Assembly (NCBI GenBank): GCA_021814475.1
Contig: JAKAIE010000028.1
Coordinates: 1-36,986, forward strand
Source of the DNA: Nitrospirota bacterium
Lineage (GTDB): Bacteria; Nitrospirota; Thermodesulfovibrionia; Thermodesulfovibrionales; UBA6898
DNA length: 36,986 nt
Direction: 5' to 3'
This document shows, in pieces, positions 22,995 to 31,865 of the stretch. Numbering within the stretch: position 1 is the first letter of the stretch; every line of letters starts with the position of its first letter. Position numbers and translations under genes: made by a program. The notes beneath the pieces were generated by a model. The model was not told the DNA's origin, made no database searches, and saw only the letters and a list, made by a program, of their open reading frames with translations.

Positions 22995-24202
22995 CGCGCC
23001 TGCGGTGTCATAAAAACAGCCTTCCGGACCAGCAGGCTGCTGCCGGCGCCGTACGAGGCAGTTATCCTGAATGTGACAGACATTATTTCATGATACGGGT
23101 CCGCTGCCTCCGCAAAGACAGTGGAGGTCTTGTGCTGGCCCGGTAGCAGGCTGATTTTTTTTGGGGTCAGGGTGATTTCGACGGGCGCGCCGGACGCGGA
23201 CAGCGACACCTCCAGTGCCCTGTCCCCCCTGTTTTCGAAGGCGATCAGGTAGGCGTTTACCGCCCTTCCGCCTTCTACGAACCGGGGAGAAAAATTGTTA
23301 GCCGGCATGACCGTCATATCAAGCGGTTTCCTGCCCGCTGAAACCACGACAAGGAATACCAGCATGGAGAGGGTCACTGCCGAGATGAGGAGAACGTTCC
23401 GGCGCATCGGACTGAAGCCCTTGTCCGGGACTCCGAAGAAATAACCGATAAGCCCCGGCATGCCCCTCTTTGCCATTATGCCGCCGCAGGTGTCCCGGCA
23501 CTCTGCGCAGTTGACACAGGCGGAACTCGGCCCCTGCCTGATGTCGATACCGACCGGGCAGACACGCAAACAGGCCCCGCAGTTCATGCACTCCTTTTGT
23601 CTCCGGGGGTCGAAAGCGAGGACCATCGTCCTGTCGTCGAAGATGGCCGACTGCATTTTCGAATAGGGGCATATCGTTGCGCAAAACCGCTGCCGCACGA
23701 ATGCGAGATCGGCAAAAAGGACGATTGTCGTAACCGACCAGCACCAGCCGGTTACGCTGCCGAGTGTATTGTTCCCCAGTCTGTCGAAAAACTCATACGG
23801 AGAAATGAAATACCAGATCAGATCCGCGGCCACCACAGCGCTGACGAGCAGGGTGAGGAGAAGAACTCCGGCCTTTGTGGCAGCCGCCCTGCGGCCCGGA
23901 CGATCTGCGAAACGGGTCAGGTCGGTCAGCACGCTCTGTGGACAGAACCATCCGCACCATATCCTCCCGAAAAGTATTGTCACGAGTATGAGGAGAAAGG
24001 TAAAAAAAAGAAGGGCTGCCAGCACGAGGAAGAACTCCTGCATCCAGATAGTCCTGCCGAAAAAATACAGTCTCAGCGTCGGCAGATCGAACCTGAGTGC
24101 GCTCTTCCCTCCGATCCTCAGGAATGGGAGGCCGAGGAAGAACGCAGCCTGAGCCGCCAGGACGAAATGCCTGTATGGCTGAATCTTCCTAGTCTTCGTC
24201 AT
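22991..24202 (-). CDS. ccoG: cbb3 oxidase accessory protein CcoG (copper reductase)
   Basis: A membrane ferredoxin-like protein of 403 residues. Membrane helices include the segment after IQPYRHFVLAAQ. GRIWCGWFCPQSV carries the conserved Cys pair. Two [4Fe-4S] motifs are CMNCGACLRVCPVG and CVNCAECRDTC. A C-terminal Ig-like periplasmic domain (IG_like FixG type) ends the protein. CcoG reduces Cu(II) to Cu(I) for the oxidase. The ATG at 24202 is chosen because family proteins begin about here; it overlaps the preceding microprotein gene by 14 bases. An earlier in-frame start at 24265 would add a basic 21-residue tail. Confidence 0.92.
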   Translation of the reverse strand: MTKTRKIQPYRHFVLAAQAAFFLGLPFLRIGGKSALRFDLPTLRLYFFGRTIWMQEFFLVLAALLFFTFLLILVTILFGRIWCGWFCPQSVLTDLTRFADRPGRRAAATKAGVLLLTLLVSAVVAADLIWYFISPYEFFDRLGNNTLGSVTGWCWSVTTIVLFADLAFVRQRFCATICPYSKMQSAIFDDRTMVLAFDPRRQKECMNCGACLRVCPVGIDIRQGPSSACVNCAECRDTCGGIMAKRGMPGLIGYFFGVPDKGFSPMRRNVLLISAVTLSMLVFLVVVSAGRKPLDMTVMPANNFSPRFVEGGRAVNAYLIAFENRGDRALEVSLSASGAPVEITLTPKKISLLPGQHKTSTVFAEAADPYHEIMSVTFRITASYGAGSSLLVRKAVFMTPQAR

Positions 24203-24332
24203 CGAACATCGTGAACTTGGCCTCTTCGACTTTTTTGTGGTGTTTCTTTGAGTAATAATGGACAATGATTACCGCAAACAGGACGACCAGCGTCAGGCCG
24301 AAAAGGAAGTATGCTATTCCCTGTGTGTCCAT
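24189..24332 (-). CDS. 47-residue membrane microprotein, CcoQ-like
   Basis: Read directly from the minus strand: ATG at 24332, stop TAG at 24189-24191. It begins MDTQGIAYFLFGLTLVV, has one helix at about 5-26, then HYYSKKHHKKVEEAKF and an acidic end. This fits CcoQ/FixQ, a small cbb3 subunit with one helix and a charged tail that stabilises the complex. The position between ccoP-type and ccoG genes and the 14-base overlap with ccoG support a real gene. Confidence 0.7.
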   Translation of the reverse strand: MDTQGIAYFLFGLTLVVLFAVIIVHYYSKKHHKKVEEAKFTMFDDED

Positions 24333-24343
24333 GTCTTTGCCGG

Positions 24344-24436
24344 TTACTTCTTTCTGCGCGCCATGACGAAAAGATACACAGCCGCGATCGTTGCGGCTGC
24401 GGTGAAGCCTATCGTTGCGATGATGGATATATCCAT
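24344..24436 (-). CDS. 30-residue membrane microprotein of the cco operon
   Basis: ATG at 24436, stop TAA at 24344-24346, with GAGGGA eight bases ahead of the start. It reads MDISIIATIGFTAAATIAAV and ends VMARRKK: one helix and a basic tail, positive-inside. It lies 11 bases upstream of the CcoQ-like gene. I do not know a named family; it could be an extra small oxidase subunit. Confidence 0.55.
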   Translation of the reverse strand: MDISIIATIGFTAAATIAAVYLFVMARRKK

Positions 24437-24458
24437 GTCAGTTCCCTCGTGTTGTTGC

Positions 24459-24481
24459 GGGGCCGGCAGGGCGCCGGCCCC
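24459..24481 (-). other. GC-rich intra-operon hairpin after ccoP-N gene
   Basis: GGGGCCGGC (24459-24467) pairs perfectly with GCCGGCCCC (24473-24481) around a five-base loop, directly after the FixP N-domain gene. No T-tract follows on the minus strand. Such hairpins commonly set mRNA stability, so structural subunit transcripts could outlast those of the assembly genes. Confidence 0.5.
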
Positions 24482-24501
24482 ACTGTGTTATTAAAGGACG
24501 C

Positions 24502-24687
24502 CTACTTCCGTACGGAGTCCTCGTAGGCCTTTGACTGTGACCATCCGCTGATGGACGGGGTGTAGCTGACCAGGTAGTATACGCCCCAGATGATCAGTCC
24601 CCAAAAGAGGATAAGCCAGCCTACCGGAAGTTTCCTGCCTGTGTCCTTGGCCTCGAACGCCTCTATGTTGTCAAGATCTTCTTCCAT
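24502..24687 (-). CDS. Stand-alone FixP/CcoP N-terminal membrane domain
   Basis: A 61-residue protein matching only the N-terminal domain of CcoP: a cytoplasmic acidic head (DLDNIEAFE), LPVGWLILFWGLIIWGVYYL as the membrane helix at about 21-40, then YTPSISGWSQ, the conserved segment preceding the periplasmic domain. Normal CcoP continues with two haem c domains; here the gene ends after SKAYEDSVRK. The next gene upstream is a CcoO with an extra cytochrome c domain, which appears to replace the missing part. No frameshift signature is seen, so this is a split gene rather than a pseudogene. Confidence 0.82.
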   Translation of the reverse strand: MEEDLDNIEAFEAKDTGRKLPVGWLILFWGLIIWGVYYLVSYTPSISGWSQSKAYEDSVRK

Positions 24688-24698
24688 AGAATCCTCCT

Positions 24699-25637
24699 TT
24701 ATCTTCCTTTCAGTGATCTCAGGTATGAGACGATGGACCAGATGTCGTCCTTCTGGAGCGAATCTTTGAAGGGAGGCATGCCGCCTTTCTCTGCCCGGCC
24801 GTCCTCTATGAACCCTTCAGTCGTGCCGTTATTGACGACCTCAAAGTAGTCGTCGTCAGGCAGGTCACCCTTGATGTACAGGAACTCGTCATCCACCAGA
24901 CTCGGGCCGATGCTGCCCTTTGCATCGGCCCCATGGCAGGAAGCGCAGTCCCTTGAGTAGAGTTCCTTGCCGCGCGCTATGGCCTCCGCCTTTCCAGCTA
25001 GAGGATTCGGTATATGACTGCCCTTGATTCCTCCTGCCTGTGCCTCCGCCGGAGCCACGGCCTTCTTCACCGCTGTCCCGATCACCTGCAGGTATGCGAC
25101 AACCGCGTCCATTTCGGTCTTGGCGCCAAGCGCGTCAATCTCCTCTTTCTGGTAGGGGAAACTCAATGCCTTCATATGGGCCTCGGTCTCCGCAGCATCC
25201 AGCTTTGCCTCCTTGAGAAACGCATAGGCCGGCATGTTCGACTGAGCGAACATGGACTGCGGGTTTTCCATATGGCGGTAATGCCACGCGTCAGGATATT
25301 TCCCCCCGACCCTGGCAAGGTCCGGACCGGTCCTCTTGGAACCCCAGAGGAAGGGGCGGTCATACGCGAACTCGCCCGCCTTTGAGTATTCGCCGTAACG
25401 CAGCACCTCGGTCTTCAGCGGCCGCACCGTCTGGGTATGGCAGTTGACGCAGCCTTCGCGCTGATAGATGTCGCGTCCGGCAAGCTGCAGGGCGGTGAAC
25501 GGCTTCAGGTTTTCAAGTTTCGGGTGCATCTCGGCAGTCAGCATCGGGTAGAACATAGTCGCCACGGTGCCGATAAGGATGACGACGGTTGCGACCACCG
25601 CAAACATTATTGGTTTTCTGTATAAATCTCCGGCCAT
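24699..25637 (-). CDS. ccoO: cbb3 oxidase subunit CcoO fused to a second cytochrome c domain
   Basis: A 312-residue di-haem protein. Residues 1-190 are CcoO/FixO: one membrane helix (about 10-31), haem motif CVNCH at 63-67, then the family segments [32 protein letters not shown] (in part) and HMENPQSM with the methionine ligand in NMPAYAFL. After an Ala-rich linker, residues 217-312 form another class I cytochrome c with CASCH at 231-235 and a Met in GGMPPF. The extra domain resembles a CcoP haem domain. The ATG at 25637 has AAGGAGG six bases ahead; an earlier start at 25667 would run into ccoN. It lies between ccoN and the FixP N-domain gene. Confidence 0.9.
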   Translation of the reverse strand: MAGDLYRKPIMFAVVATVVILIGTVATMFYPMLTAEMHPKLENLKPFTALQLAGRDIYQREGCVNCHTQTVRPLKTEVLRYGEYSKAGEFAYDRPFLWGSKRTGPDLARVGGKYPDAWHYRHMENPQSMFAQSNMPAYAFLKEAKLDAAETEAHMKALSFPYQKEEIDALGAKTEMDAVVAYLQVIGTAVKKAVAPAEAQAGGIKGSHIPNPLAGKAEAIARGKELYSRDCASCHGADAKGSIGPSLVDDEFLYIKGDLPDDDYFEVVNNGTTEGFIEDGRAEKGGMPPFKDSLQKDDIWSIVSYLRSLKGR

Positions 25638-25647
25638 GTCGCCCTCC

Positions 25648-27045
25648 TTACGCCGTAGTTGACGCAAGGGCCTTGCCCTTACGCATGGTCATGTATACGT
25701 TATAAATGAAAAAGAGCATGCCGACGGTGAAAATCAGTCCGGCGACCGTCCTCATCTGCCAGAAAGGATAGTTTCTCGTCAGGGTTTCGAGGAAGGTGTA
25801 TTTCAGGCTGCCGTCGGGATTGACCGCCTTCCATAACGCACCCTGCTGTATCCCGGTGATCCACATGGTGATAGAAAACAGCAGCTGCCCGATCAGCACA
25901 AACCAGAAGTGGATGTTGGCGACCTTCTCGCTGTATATTTCCGTGTTATATATTTTAGGGATCACATAGTAGATCGAAGCTGCGGTGGTCATGGTCACCC
26001 ATCCCATCGTGCCCATATGCACATGGCCGGGGACCCAGTCGGTGTAATGGATCAGCTGGCTTACGACCCTGAGACCCTGGGTCGGCCCCTGGACTGTCTG
26101 CAGTCCGTAAAAAGTGATGCCCATGAGAAAGAATTTCGTCAGGTAATTGGTCTGCATCTTCGACCAGTCGGATCCGACCGTGTAATACCCGTTGATGACC
26201 GAGCCCCACGACGGCGCGATCAGGAAGAGGGTGAATACGATGCCGAGGGTCTGGATCCAGTCAGGCAGCGGCGTGTAGATAAGATGATGCGCGCCGGTCC
26301 AGAGATACGCGAAGACGAGCGACCAGAAGGCGATGATCGAAAGCCGGTGGCTGAAGATCGGAATGCCGGTCGATTTTGGAAGAAAGTAATAGAACATCGC
26401 AAGGATAGGTGTCGTGAAGACGAAACCCACCGCATTATGGCCATACCACCACTCGACATTCGCGCTGTTGACCCCGGCGAAAAGGTGGTAGGACTTTGTA
26501 AGACTTGCAGGGATAGAAAGGTTGTTGACGATGTACAGCACGGCGACGGCGATGACCGTTGCAATAATGTACCACAGGGAAATATACATCTGCTCTTCCC
26601 TGCGTTTGATTATCGTTCCGAAGACATTGACGGCGAACATGACCCAGAGTATGACGATGGCAATGTCGATCGGCCATTCGAACTCGGCATATTCCAGCGA
26701 CTGGGTCATGCCCAACAGAAGGGTGACCCCTCCAAGGAGAATGCCGACATTAAACAGGTAGAGCTGTACTCTTGCCAATTTCGGAAACAGGAGCGGCCGC
26801 TTCACCAGCCGCATCAGAATATAGTAGGAGAGGCCGAAGATGGCACCCACCCCGAGCCCGAAGGCAAGGATGTTGGTGTGTACGGTCCTCAGTCTTCCGA
26901 AGGTGAAAAGGGGCGGGAAATTCATCTCCGGCTTCCACATCTGAACCGAGATGAGGAGCCCGACGAGAATCCCGACCACGCCCCAGAAGATTGAGGAAAC
27001 GATGAACCCTTTCACTGTCTGATTATCGTACTGATAATCGCTCAT
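25648..27045 (-). CDS. ccoN: cbb3-type cytochrome oxidase catalytic subunit CcoN
   Basis: A 465-residue protein with about 12 helices. Metal ligands are visible: HTNILAFG (low-spin haem b His), [11 protein letters not shown] (Cu_B His), [11 protein letters not shown] (the His pair for Cu_B) and [11 protein letters not shown] (haem b3 and b histidines). It reduces oxygen to water with high affinity and pumps protons. AGGAGG lies ahead of the start. It is preceded by the Rrf2-type regulator gene, 60 bases away, and followed by ccoO. Length is at the short end of CcoN (about 460-490). Confidence 0.95.
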   Translation of the reverse strand: MSDYQYDNQTVKGFIVSSIFWGVVGILVGLLISVQMWKPEMNFPPLFTFGRLRTVHTNILAFGLGVGAIFGLSYYILMRLVKRPLLFPKLARVQLYLFNVGILLGGVTLLLGMTQSLEYAEFEWPIDIAIVILWVMFAVNVFGTIIKRREEQMYISLWYIIATVIAVAVLYIVNNLSIPASLTKSYHLFAGVNSANVEWWYGHNAVGFVFTTPILAMFYYFLPKSTGIPIFSHRLSIIAFWSLVFAYLWTGAHHLIYTPLPDWIQTLGIVFTLFLIAPSWGSVINGYYTVGSDWSKMQTNYLTKFFLMGITFYGLQTVQGPTQGLRVVSQLIHYTDWVPGHVHMGTMGWVTMTTAASIYYVIPKIYNTEIYSEKVANIHFWFVLIGQLLFSITMWITGIQQGALWKAVNPDGSLKYTFLETLTRNYPFWQMRTVAGLIFTVGMLFFIYNVYMTMRKGKALASTTA

Positions 27046-27105
27046 GTTTCTTTCCTCCTGTAAATGGGATATTTTGTATGGTCATGCTGATTTCTGAATA
27101 CCCGG

Positions 27106-27513
27106 CTATTTGCGCGGTTTCATTATCATTTCGAAGTCGGTTGCAGCAAGGTAATCGGACACGACCTTCCTCAGGCTTTTCCAGACGGGATGTACCGTGC
27201 AGGTGCGGCTGAAACCGCATCTCTTGGGTTCCACCGTGCAGCGGTTCATCGCGACAGGCCCCTCGATCGCCTCGACCACCTTCAGGAGGCTGATATCCTT
27301 CGGCTTGCAGGCCAGCTGAAAGCCACCCCTTGCCCCTCTGAATGACCGGACGATCTTTGCCTTTGCCAGCTTCTGGAGTATCTTGGCCAGAAAGCTCCGG
27401 GGAATACACATATCCGCCGCGATTGTTTCTATCATGACGGGTCTGTCCGATCCTGTCTCCGAGAGGTACAGTACGCATCTGACTGCATAATCGGTTTCCT
27501 GGGTAATTTCCAT
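27106..27513 (-). CDS. Rrf2-family transcriptional regulator with IscR-like cysteines
   Basis: A 135-residue winged-helix regulator. N-terminal MEITQETDYAVRCVLYLSE and the recognition-helix region ADMCIPRSFLAKILQKLA are family hallmarks. Cys92, Cys99, Cys105 and His108 are placed like the [Fe-S] ligands of IscR, so it likely senses iron-sulfur status, oxygen or NO. It lies 60 bases upstream of ccoN in the same direction and probably controls the oxidase operon as well as itself. The start ATG is close to a candidate operator at 27529. NsrR- or IscR-type function cannot be separated here. Confidence 0.87.
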   Translation of the reverse strand: MEITQETDYAVRCVLYLSETGSDRPVMIETIAADMCIPRSFLAKILQKLAKAKIVRSFRGARGGFQLACKPKDISLLKVVEAIEGPVAMNRCTVEPKRCGFSRTCTVHPVWKSLRKVVSDYLAATDFEMIMKPRK

Positions 27514-27528
27514 TATACAGGACCAATA

Positions 27529-27541
27529 TTATCCCGAATAA
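27529..27541 (-). promoter_or_regulatory. Candidate operator of the Rrf2 regulator
   Basis: TTATCCCGAATAA is a 13-base imperfect palindrome (five of six pairs matching) lying 16-28 bases upstream of the regulator's start, where the -10 region or start point should be. Autoregulation is the rule in this family. No second copy was verified elsewhere. Confidence 0.35.
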
Positions 27542-27593
27542 ATTCTTTTGTCAAGCAATTAATGCGCGGGGCCGGTACGAAACTTATTTTTTG

Positions 27594-27622
27594 TTTACTC
27601 TCCATAGGTCTCATGCTATACA
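27594..27622 (+). promoter_or_regulatory. Candidate sigma-70 promoter of the VWA gene
   Basis: TTTACT (27594-27599) and TATACA (27617-27622) are 17 bases apart, about 43 bases ahead of the VWA start. The surrounding stretch 27580-27640 is much more AT-rich than the coding regions. It diverges from the Rrf2 regulator. Confidence 0.45.
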
Positions 27623-27664
27623 ATATCTATTACAGCAAAATGCATCTGTTGTCTAGGCGATAAA

Positions 27665-29038
27665 ATGTTCTGCAAATGTTCTCCCAAACGGTCAGGTCTG
27701 CGCCCGGAATCACTTCCGGGAAGGGCGTTCCATTTTCTGAGGCTAGTGGGTGGCGTGACGCTCTTCCTCCTTCTTTTGTCTCTCCTGCTTCCGGCGGGTG
27801 TTGAGTGTGCCGGCCCCAACAGGATGGTCGAAATCATCCTTGATGCATCCGGCAGCATGGACGGAAAGTTCAGGGGGGCGGAGACGAAATTGGGCGCCGT
27901 AAAAAAGGCGGTTGAGGGAATGGTCCGTCAGACTGATCCGGACATGGTGCTCGCGGCGCGGGCTTACGGCTCCCAGTCCCCGCGAGAGCGGCACGACTGT
28001 TACGACACGAGGCTCCTGACGACGTTCTCGTACGGGGCAGACAGCAGGCAGAAGATGGTACTGCAGGTCAGCGGGCTGAAGGCGCTGGGCCTCAGTCCAA
28101 TAAGTTATGTCCTTGGCGAGGCGGCGAGGGACTTTGGCTCCGGGTTCGAAGGAGATGAAATAATGGTGCTGGTGAGCGACGGACGGGACACCTGCAAGGG
28201 CGACCCCTGTGCTCTTGCCACGAAGCTAGCACGGGAGAGGGAAAATCTGGTTGTCCATACCATCGGCCTGTCTGCCGATAGTATGGTGCGCCAGCAGCTC
28301 GAATGCATCGCAAAGGCCACGGGAGGAAAGTCCTATTTCCCTGATGACGACGCGATGCTTTCGAGGGCACTGAACGCAGTGGTGAACACTCCCCGCGGGA
28401 TGATCATCAGGAAGATAGGCGACGGTATGCTGCGGGTGGACGGGGCAGGAACTGCGTTACACACTGTGATAAGGGCGGAGACCGGAGAGAATGTCGGTGT
28501 CGTAGGACCGGGGCAGCCCGCGATCAGGCTTCCTGCGGGAATCTATGAGGTTACTTTCGGCACATCAATATGGAAAAGCATCGAGGTTGAACCCGGGGTC
28601 GTTACAGAGGTGAGACCTGCGCTCCTCCGCGTGGAGCATGCATCTCCCCGGGGGAATAAGGTGGTGGAGCTCGAGACAGGCGACGAAGTCGGGGTGATAA
28701 GCCAGTCGAAAGACATCATGGAACTCGTGCCGTCTGAATACGGGGTTTATTTCGGCAACGCGGTCTGGCGCGTATCCGCCGCCACGGGGGCCAGGATCAC
28801 ACTCAATCCGGGGATTGTGTCTGTCAGGGACGCCAGTTCCCAGGGCCACCGCATCAGGACGATGCGTGGCGAGGTGGTGGATACTGCCAGTTTCATTGCG
28901 CCGACGGTTCCTCTGCCTCCCGGGGAATATACGATTGAGTTCGATGACAGGCTGAAGCCCTTCACCCTGAAGGAAGGGGATACGGTCGTATTCGGGAGGC
29001 TCAGGCATGGGTACTACGGGCCCTCGACGGTGCATTAG
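27665..29038 (+). CDS. Secreted VWA-domain protein with three repeated C-terminal modules
   Basis: A 457-residue protein. A signal or anchor helix is at about 26-48 after an unusually long basic head, so the true start may lie further in. The von Willebrand A domain (about 54-240) has an intact MIDAS: DASGSMDG at 60-67 and LVSDGRDTC near 169-177. Residues about 256-444 consist of three similar units of 60-65 residues, each with a G-E-VG strand, a LPxGxYxVxFG-like strand and a variable tail. Cysteines at 112, 177, 182 and 213 may form disulfides. It looks like a periplasmic adhesion or assembly protein. Divergent to the Rrf2 gene; downstream is the peroxidase gene. Confidence 0.82.
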   Translation: MFCKCSPKRSGLRPESLPGRAFHFLRLVGGVTLFLLLLSLLLPAGVECAGPNRMVEIILDASGSMDGKFRGAETKLGAVKKAVEGMVRQTDPDMVLAARAYGSQSPRERHDCYDTRLLTTFSYGADSRQKMVLQVSGLKALGLSPISYVLGEAARDFGSGFEGDEIMVLVSDGRDTCKGDPCALATKLARERENLVVHTIGLSADSMVRQQLECIAKATGGKSYFPDDDAMLSRALNAVVNTPRGMIIRKIGDGMLRVDGAGTALHTVIRAETGENVGVVGPGQPAIRLPAGIYEVTFGTSIWKSIEVEPGVVTEVRPALLRVEHASPRGNKVVELETGDEVGVISQSKDIMELVPSEYGVYFGNAVWRVSAATGARITLNPGIVSVRDASSQGHRIRTMRGEVVDTASFIAPTVPLPPGEYTIEFDDRLKPFTLKEGDTVVFGRLRHGYYGPSTVH

Positions 29039-29204
29039 TCATGATCCGGGGGATGATCCCTCGGTCTGAGGCCTGGGCACGTATGCCGGCTTTATGGTAT
29101 GAGAGGTATGCGGTGCAAAAGGGGAGAACGGTTGCAGGGGATTCTTTTTTGTGATACAGGATATATATGCAGAAATGACATCAGAATTTCGCAAGGAGGC
29201 CGTT

Positions 29205-30254
29205 ATGAACTTTACAGTATTCAACAAAAAAGGGTTATGGTCCATTACTCTTCTGATACTTTTGCTCGCAATCCCGTATGGCGCGTTCGCGGCCGACGAC
29301 GAGGCCCTGATAAAGAGGGCCTCTCAGATTCTCGGTCCCTTGCCTGCATCCATGCCGGCTGATCAAAACCCGATTACCCCGGAAAAGATAAAACTCGGAA
29401 AGATGCTCTATTACGAGCCTCGGATTTCCGTAGACGGAGCGGTGAGCTGTTCGAAGTGTCATCCTGTCGCCCTTTACGGGGCCGACGGCCTGAAAAAGTC
29501 GGTCGGGCATAATTGCAAGGGAAACCCGAGAAACGACCCGAGCGTCTTTAATGCGGCAAGCCAGATCTCCGAGCACTGGATAGGCAACCGGACGAGTGTC
29601 GAAGACCAGGCGAAACAGGCACTCATAGGTCCTCCGGCCTTTGGAATGCCGTCTTATGAGGCGGTCGAAAAAATACTCCGGAGCTATAAAGAATACGAAA
29701 CCCTCTTTAAAGCCGCATTTCCTTCCGACAAAGAGCCTGTGACTGCCGACAACTTTGCAAAGGCCGTCGGCGCCTTCGAAAGGACTATGATTACCCCGGC
29801 CCCTTTTGATGCATTTCTGAGCGGGACGAAGGACGCAATGACGGTGCAACAAAAAAGGGGACTCGGTACATTCATTGACCAGGGATGCGTAGGCTGTCAT
29901 TTCAGTCCCTATGTCGGGGGCCAGATGTACCAGAAGTTCGGGATGTTCGAACCATATCAGAAATATACAAAGAGCGATAAGGTGGATGAGGGAAGATACG
30001 CGGTTACCAAAAACGAGAGCGACAGATTCGTTTTTAAAGTGCCCGTGCTGCGGAACGTGGCGATGACCCCCCCGTACTTCCATGACGGCTCGGTAGACAG
30101 ACTGGAGGACGCTGTCCGGATCATGGGGAAGATCCAGCTTGGCAGGGACCTGACAAAGGAGCAGGTGCAGGATATCGTCTCGTTCCTGCATGCTCTGACA
30201 GGGAAGATACCCGAAGAAGTCTCCACGGTTCCCGTATTGCCTTCAACGGAGTAG
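29205..30254 (+). CDS. Di-haem cytochrome c peroxidase (CcpA/MauG family)
   Basis: A 349-residue periplasmic enzyme reducing hydrogen peroxide to water with electrons from small cytochromes c. The ATG at 29205 is chosen because AAGGAGG is six bases upstream and the signal peptide MNFTVFNKKGLW...AFA follows at once. Haem motifs are CSKCH near 82-86 and CVGCH near 231-235. The family segments FNAASQISEHWIGNRTSVEDQA (in part) and VPVLRNVAMTPPYFHDGS are present, the latter near the distal haem ligand region. The gene ends at a strong terminator. A role in oxidative defence beside the cbb3 oxidase is consistent. Confidence 0.93.
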   Translation: MNFTVFNKKGLWSITLLILLLAIPYGAFAADDEALIKRASQILGPLPASMPADQNPITPEKIKLGKMLYYEPRISVDGAVSCSKCHPVALYGADGLKKSVGHNCKGNPRNDPSVFNAASQISEHWIGNRTSVEDQAKQALIGPPAFGMPSYEAVEKILRSYKEYETLFKAAFPSDKEPVTADNFAKAVGAFERTMITPAPFDAFLSGTKDAMTVQQKRGLGTFIDQGCVGCHFSPYVGGQMYQKFGMFEPYQKYTKSDKVDEGRYAVTKNESDRFVFKVPVLRNVAMTPPYFHDGSVDRLEDAVRIMGKIQLGRDLTKEQVQDIVSFLHALTGKIPEEVSTVPVLPSTE

Positions 30255-30328
30255 CCTGGAATATTTTCTTCTCAGGGCGCGTGAGGCGCTGCGCGGTGCG
30301 GCGCCTCACGCTTCAAGAATATTCCAGG
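30255..30328. terminator. Long bidirectional terminator between peroxidase and DegP genes
   Basis: An inner perfect 11-bp stem, GCGTGAGGCGC (30279-30289) with GCGCCTCACGC (30301-30311), is nested inside an outer 11-bp stem, CCTGGAATATT (30255-30265) with AATATTCCAGG (30318-30328). It fills the whole space between two convergent genes, so it very probably ends transcription both ways, though the U-tracts are short (TTTTCTT at 30264-30270). Confidence 0.75.
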
Positions 30329-30331
30329 ACG

Positions 30332-31798
30332 CTATTGCCCTTCAGATTGTTTTATCGTCACGTAGAGATATCCTCCATTGCGGTACACCAGCAGGAGAAT
30401 GGTGTCCGCGTGCCCGATTTTGGAAACCAGACCTTCGTACGCCTTCAGGTTTGTTATCGGCTTGCGGTCAACTTCCTCTATCACATCATTCTTCGCAATC
30501 AGACCGTACGAGGGACTTTCTTCGCTGACATCGGTAACAAGAACACCTTCCACCTCTGCCGGGATATTCAGGCCGGTCCGCAGATCCGGGGTAAGCTCCC
30601 GGACCCCGACTCCCTTCAGGACATTATCGTGCTCGAGTTTCTTTGCCGTCATCTTTGACGGAAATTCTCCCAGTGTCACGCTGAGTGTTTCCTCCTTGCC
30701 CTGTCTGATCACGTTTGTCGGCACCGCTTTTCCCGGTGCCGTATTGGCCACCATGTTTCGCAGACTCGTGCTGTCATCGACAGGTTTGCCGTCAAAGGCG
30801 GTGATCAGATCTCCCCGCTTCAGGCCTGCCTTTCCTGCGGGACCGTTCCTTATCACATCTGTGACCAGTGCTCCCTTTTCCTCTTTCAGGCCAAAGGATT
30901 TTACAAGTTCAGGGGTGAGGTCCTGTATTGTCACGCCGAACCATCCACGAATGACCTTGCCATATTTGAGAATACTTTGTGACACGGAGTTTGCCATGTC
31001 GGAGGGTATGGCAAAACCGACTCCCATGTAACCTCCGCTTGTCGAATAGATCGCCGAATTGATGCCTACCAGTTCACCATTGGCATTGACAAGTGCGCCT
31101 CCGGAGTTGCCGGGGTTGATAGCGGCATCAGTCTGGATGTAATCCTCATAGGCTGATATCCCGATATTGGCCCTTCCTACCGCGCTCACTATACCCAAGG
31201 TCACTGTCTGATTCAGACCGAATGGGTTGCCGATGGCAAGAACCATATCGCCAGCCTTCAATTTGCTGGAATCTCCCATCCTGATGGCGGGCAGCTCCTT
31301 CGCGTCAACCTTAATGACGGCAATGTCTGTTTGTGGGTCGTCGCCGATGACCTTTCCCTTAAATTCTCTTTTATCGTAGAGAATTACCTTTATCTCCTCC
31401 GCGTTCTTGATTACGTGATAATTGGTGAGAATATAGCCGTCCTGCGAAACGATCACACCCGAACCCAGCGCGGAAGACTTGAACTTCCTGGGCATGCCGG
31501 GGTGATCTGAGCCGTTGCCAAAGAACCTCTTGAAAAAAGGGTCATTAAAGAACTCGCCCATCGGGTGTTCCTTCATGCTTACCGTGGTGGTAGTAGATAT
31601 GTTCACCACCGACGGCTTCGTCACCTCCGCGATTTCCGCCAGATAATTGCTCATCTTGTTGAGGAAGACCCGCGCTTCCGGGGATACCTCCCTGGCTAGG
31701 GCAGTCCCCTGAAAAGAAAGAGTCGTGCAGACGAGAAAACTGAAGAAAAAAATCATGACTCCGGCAAAGGGTTTCTTTCCAGTGTCCAAATCGTTCAT
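30332..31798 (-). CDS. DegP/HtrA-type periplasmic serine protease
   Basis: A 488-residue protease/chaperone with a signal or anchor helix at about 12-35. The catalytic triad is visible: His in ILTNYHVI, Asp in TDIAVIKVD and Ser in NPGNSGGALV. Two PDZ domains follow, the first beginning near GWFGVTIQDLTPEL and the second near LRTGLNIPAEVEGVLV. This is the DegP/DegQ layout. The ATG at 31798 has GAGGAG nine bases upstream; an earlier start at 31831 is weaker. It removes misfolded envelope proteins. It shares a short intergenic region with the small cytochrome c gene upstream, so they may be cotranscribed. Confidence 0.93.
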   Translation of the reverse strand: MNDLDTGKKPFAGVMIFFFSFLVCTTLSFQGTALAREVSPEARVFLNKMSNYLAEIAEVTKPSVVNISTTTTVSMKEHPMGEFFNDPFFKRFFGNGSDHPGMPRKFKSSALGSGVIVSQDGYILTNYHVIKNAEEIKVILYDKREFKGKVIGDDPQTDIAVIKVDAKELPAIRMGDSSKLKAGDMVLAIGNPFGLNQTVTLGIVSAVGRANIGISAYEDYIQTDAAINPGNSGGALVNANGELVGINSAIYSTSGGYMGVGFAIPSDMANSVSQSILKYGKVIRGWFGVTIQDLTPELVKSFGLKEEKGALVTDVIRNGPAGKAGLKRGDLITAFDGKPVDDSTSLRNMVANTAPGKAVPTNVIRQGKEETLSVTLGEFPSKMTAKKLEHDNVLKGVGVRELTPDLRTGLNIPAEVEGVLVTDVSEESPSYGLIAKNDVIEEVDRKPITNLKAYEGLVSKIGHADTILLLVYRNGGYLYVTIKQSEGQ

Positions 31799-31865
31799 GG
31801 TCACACTCCTCGCGGTTTGATGATTACACAAATCTTCGGACTGACAGTCCGGTGAGAGGGCTCAC

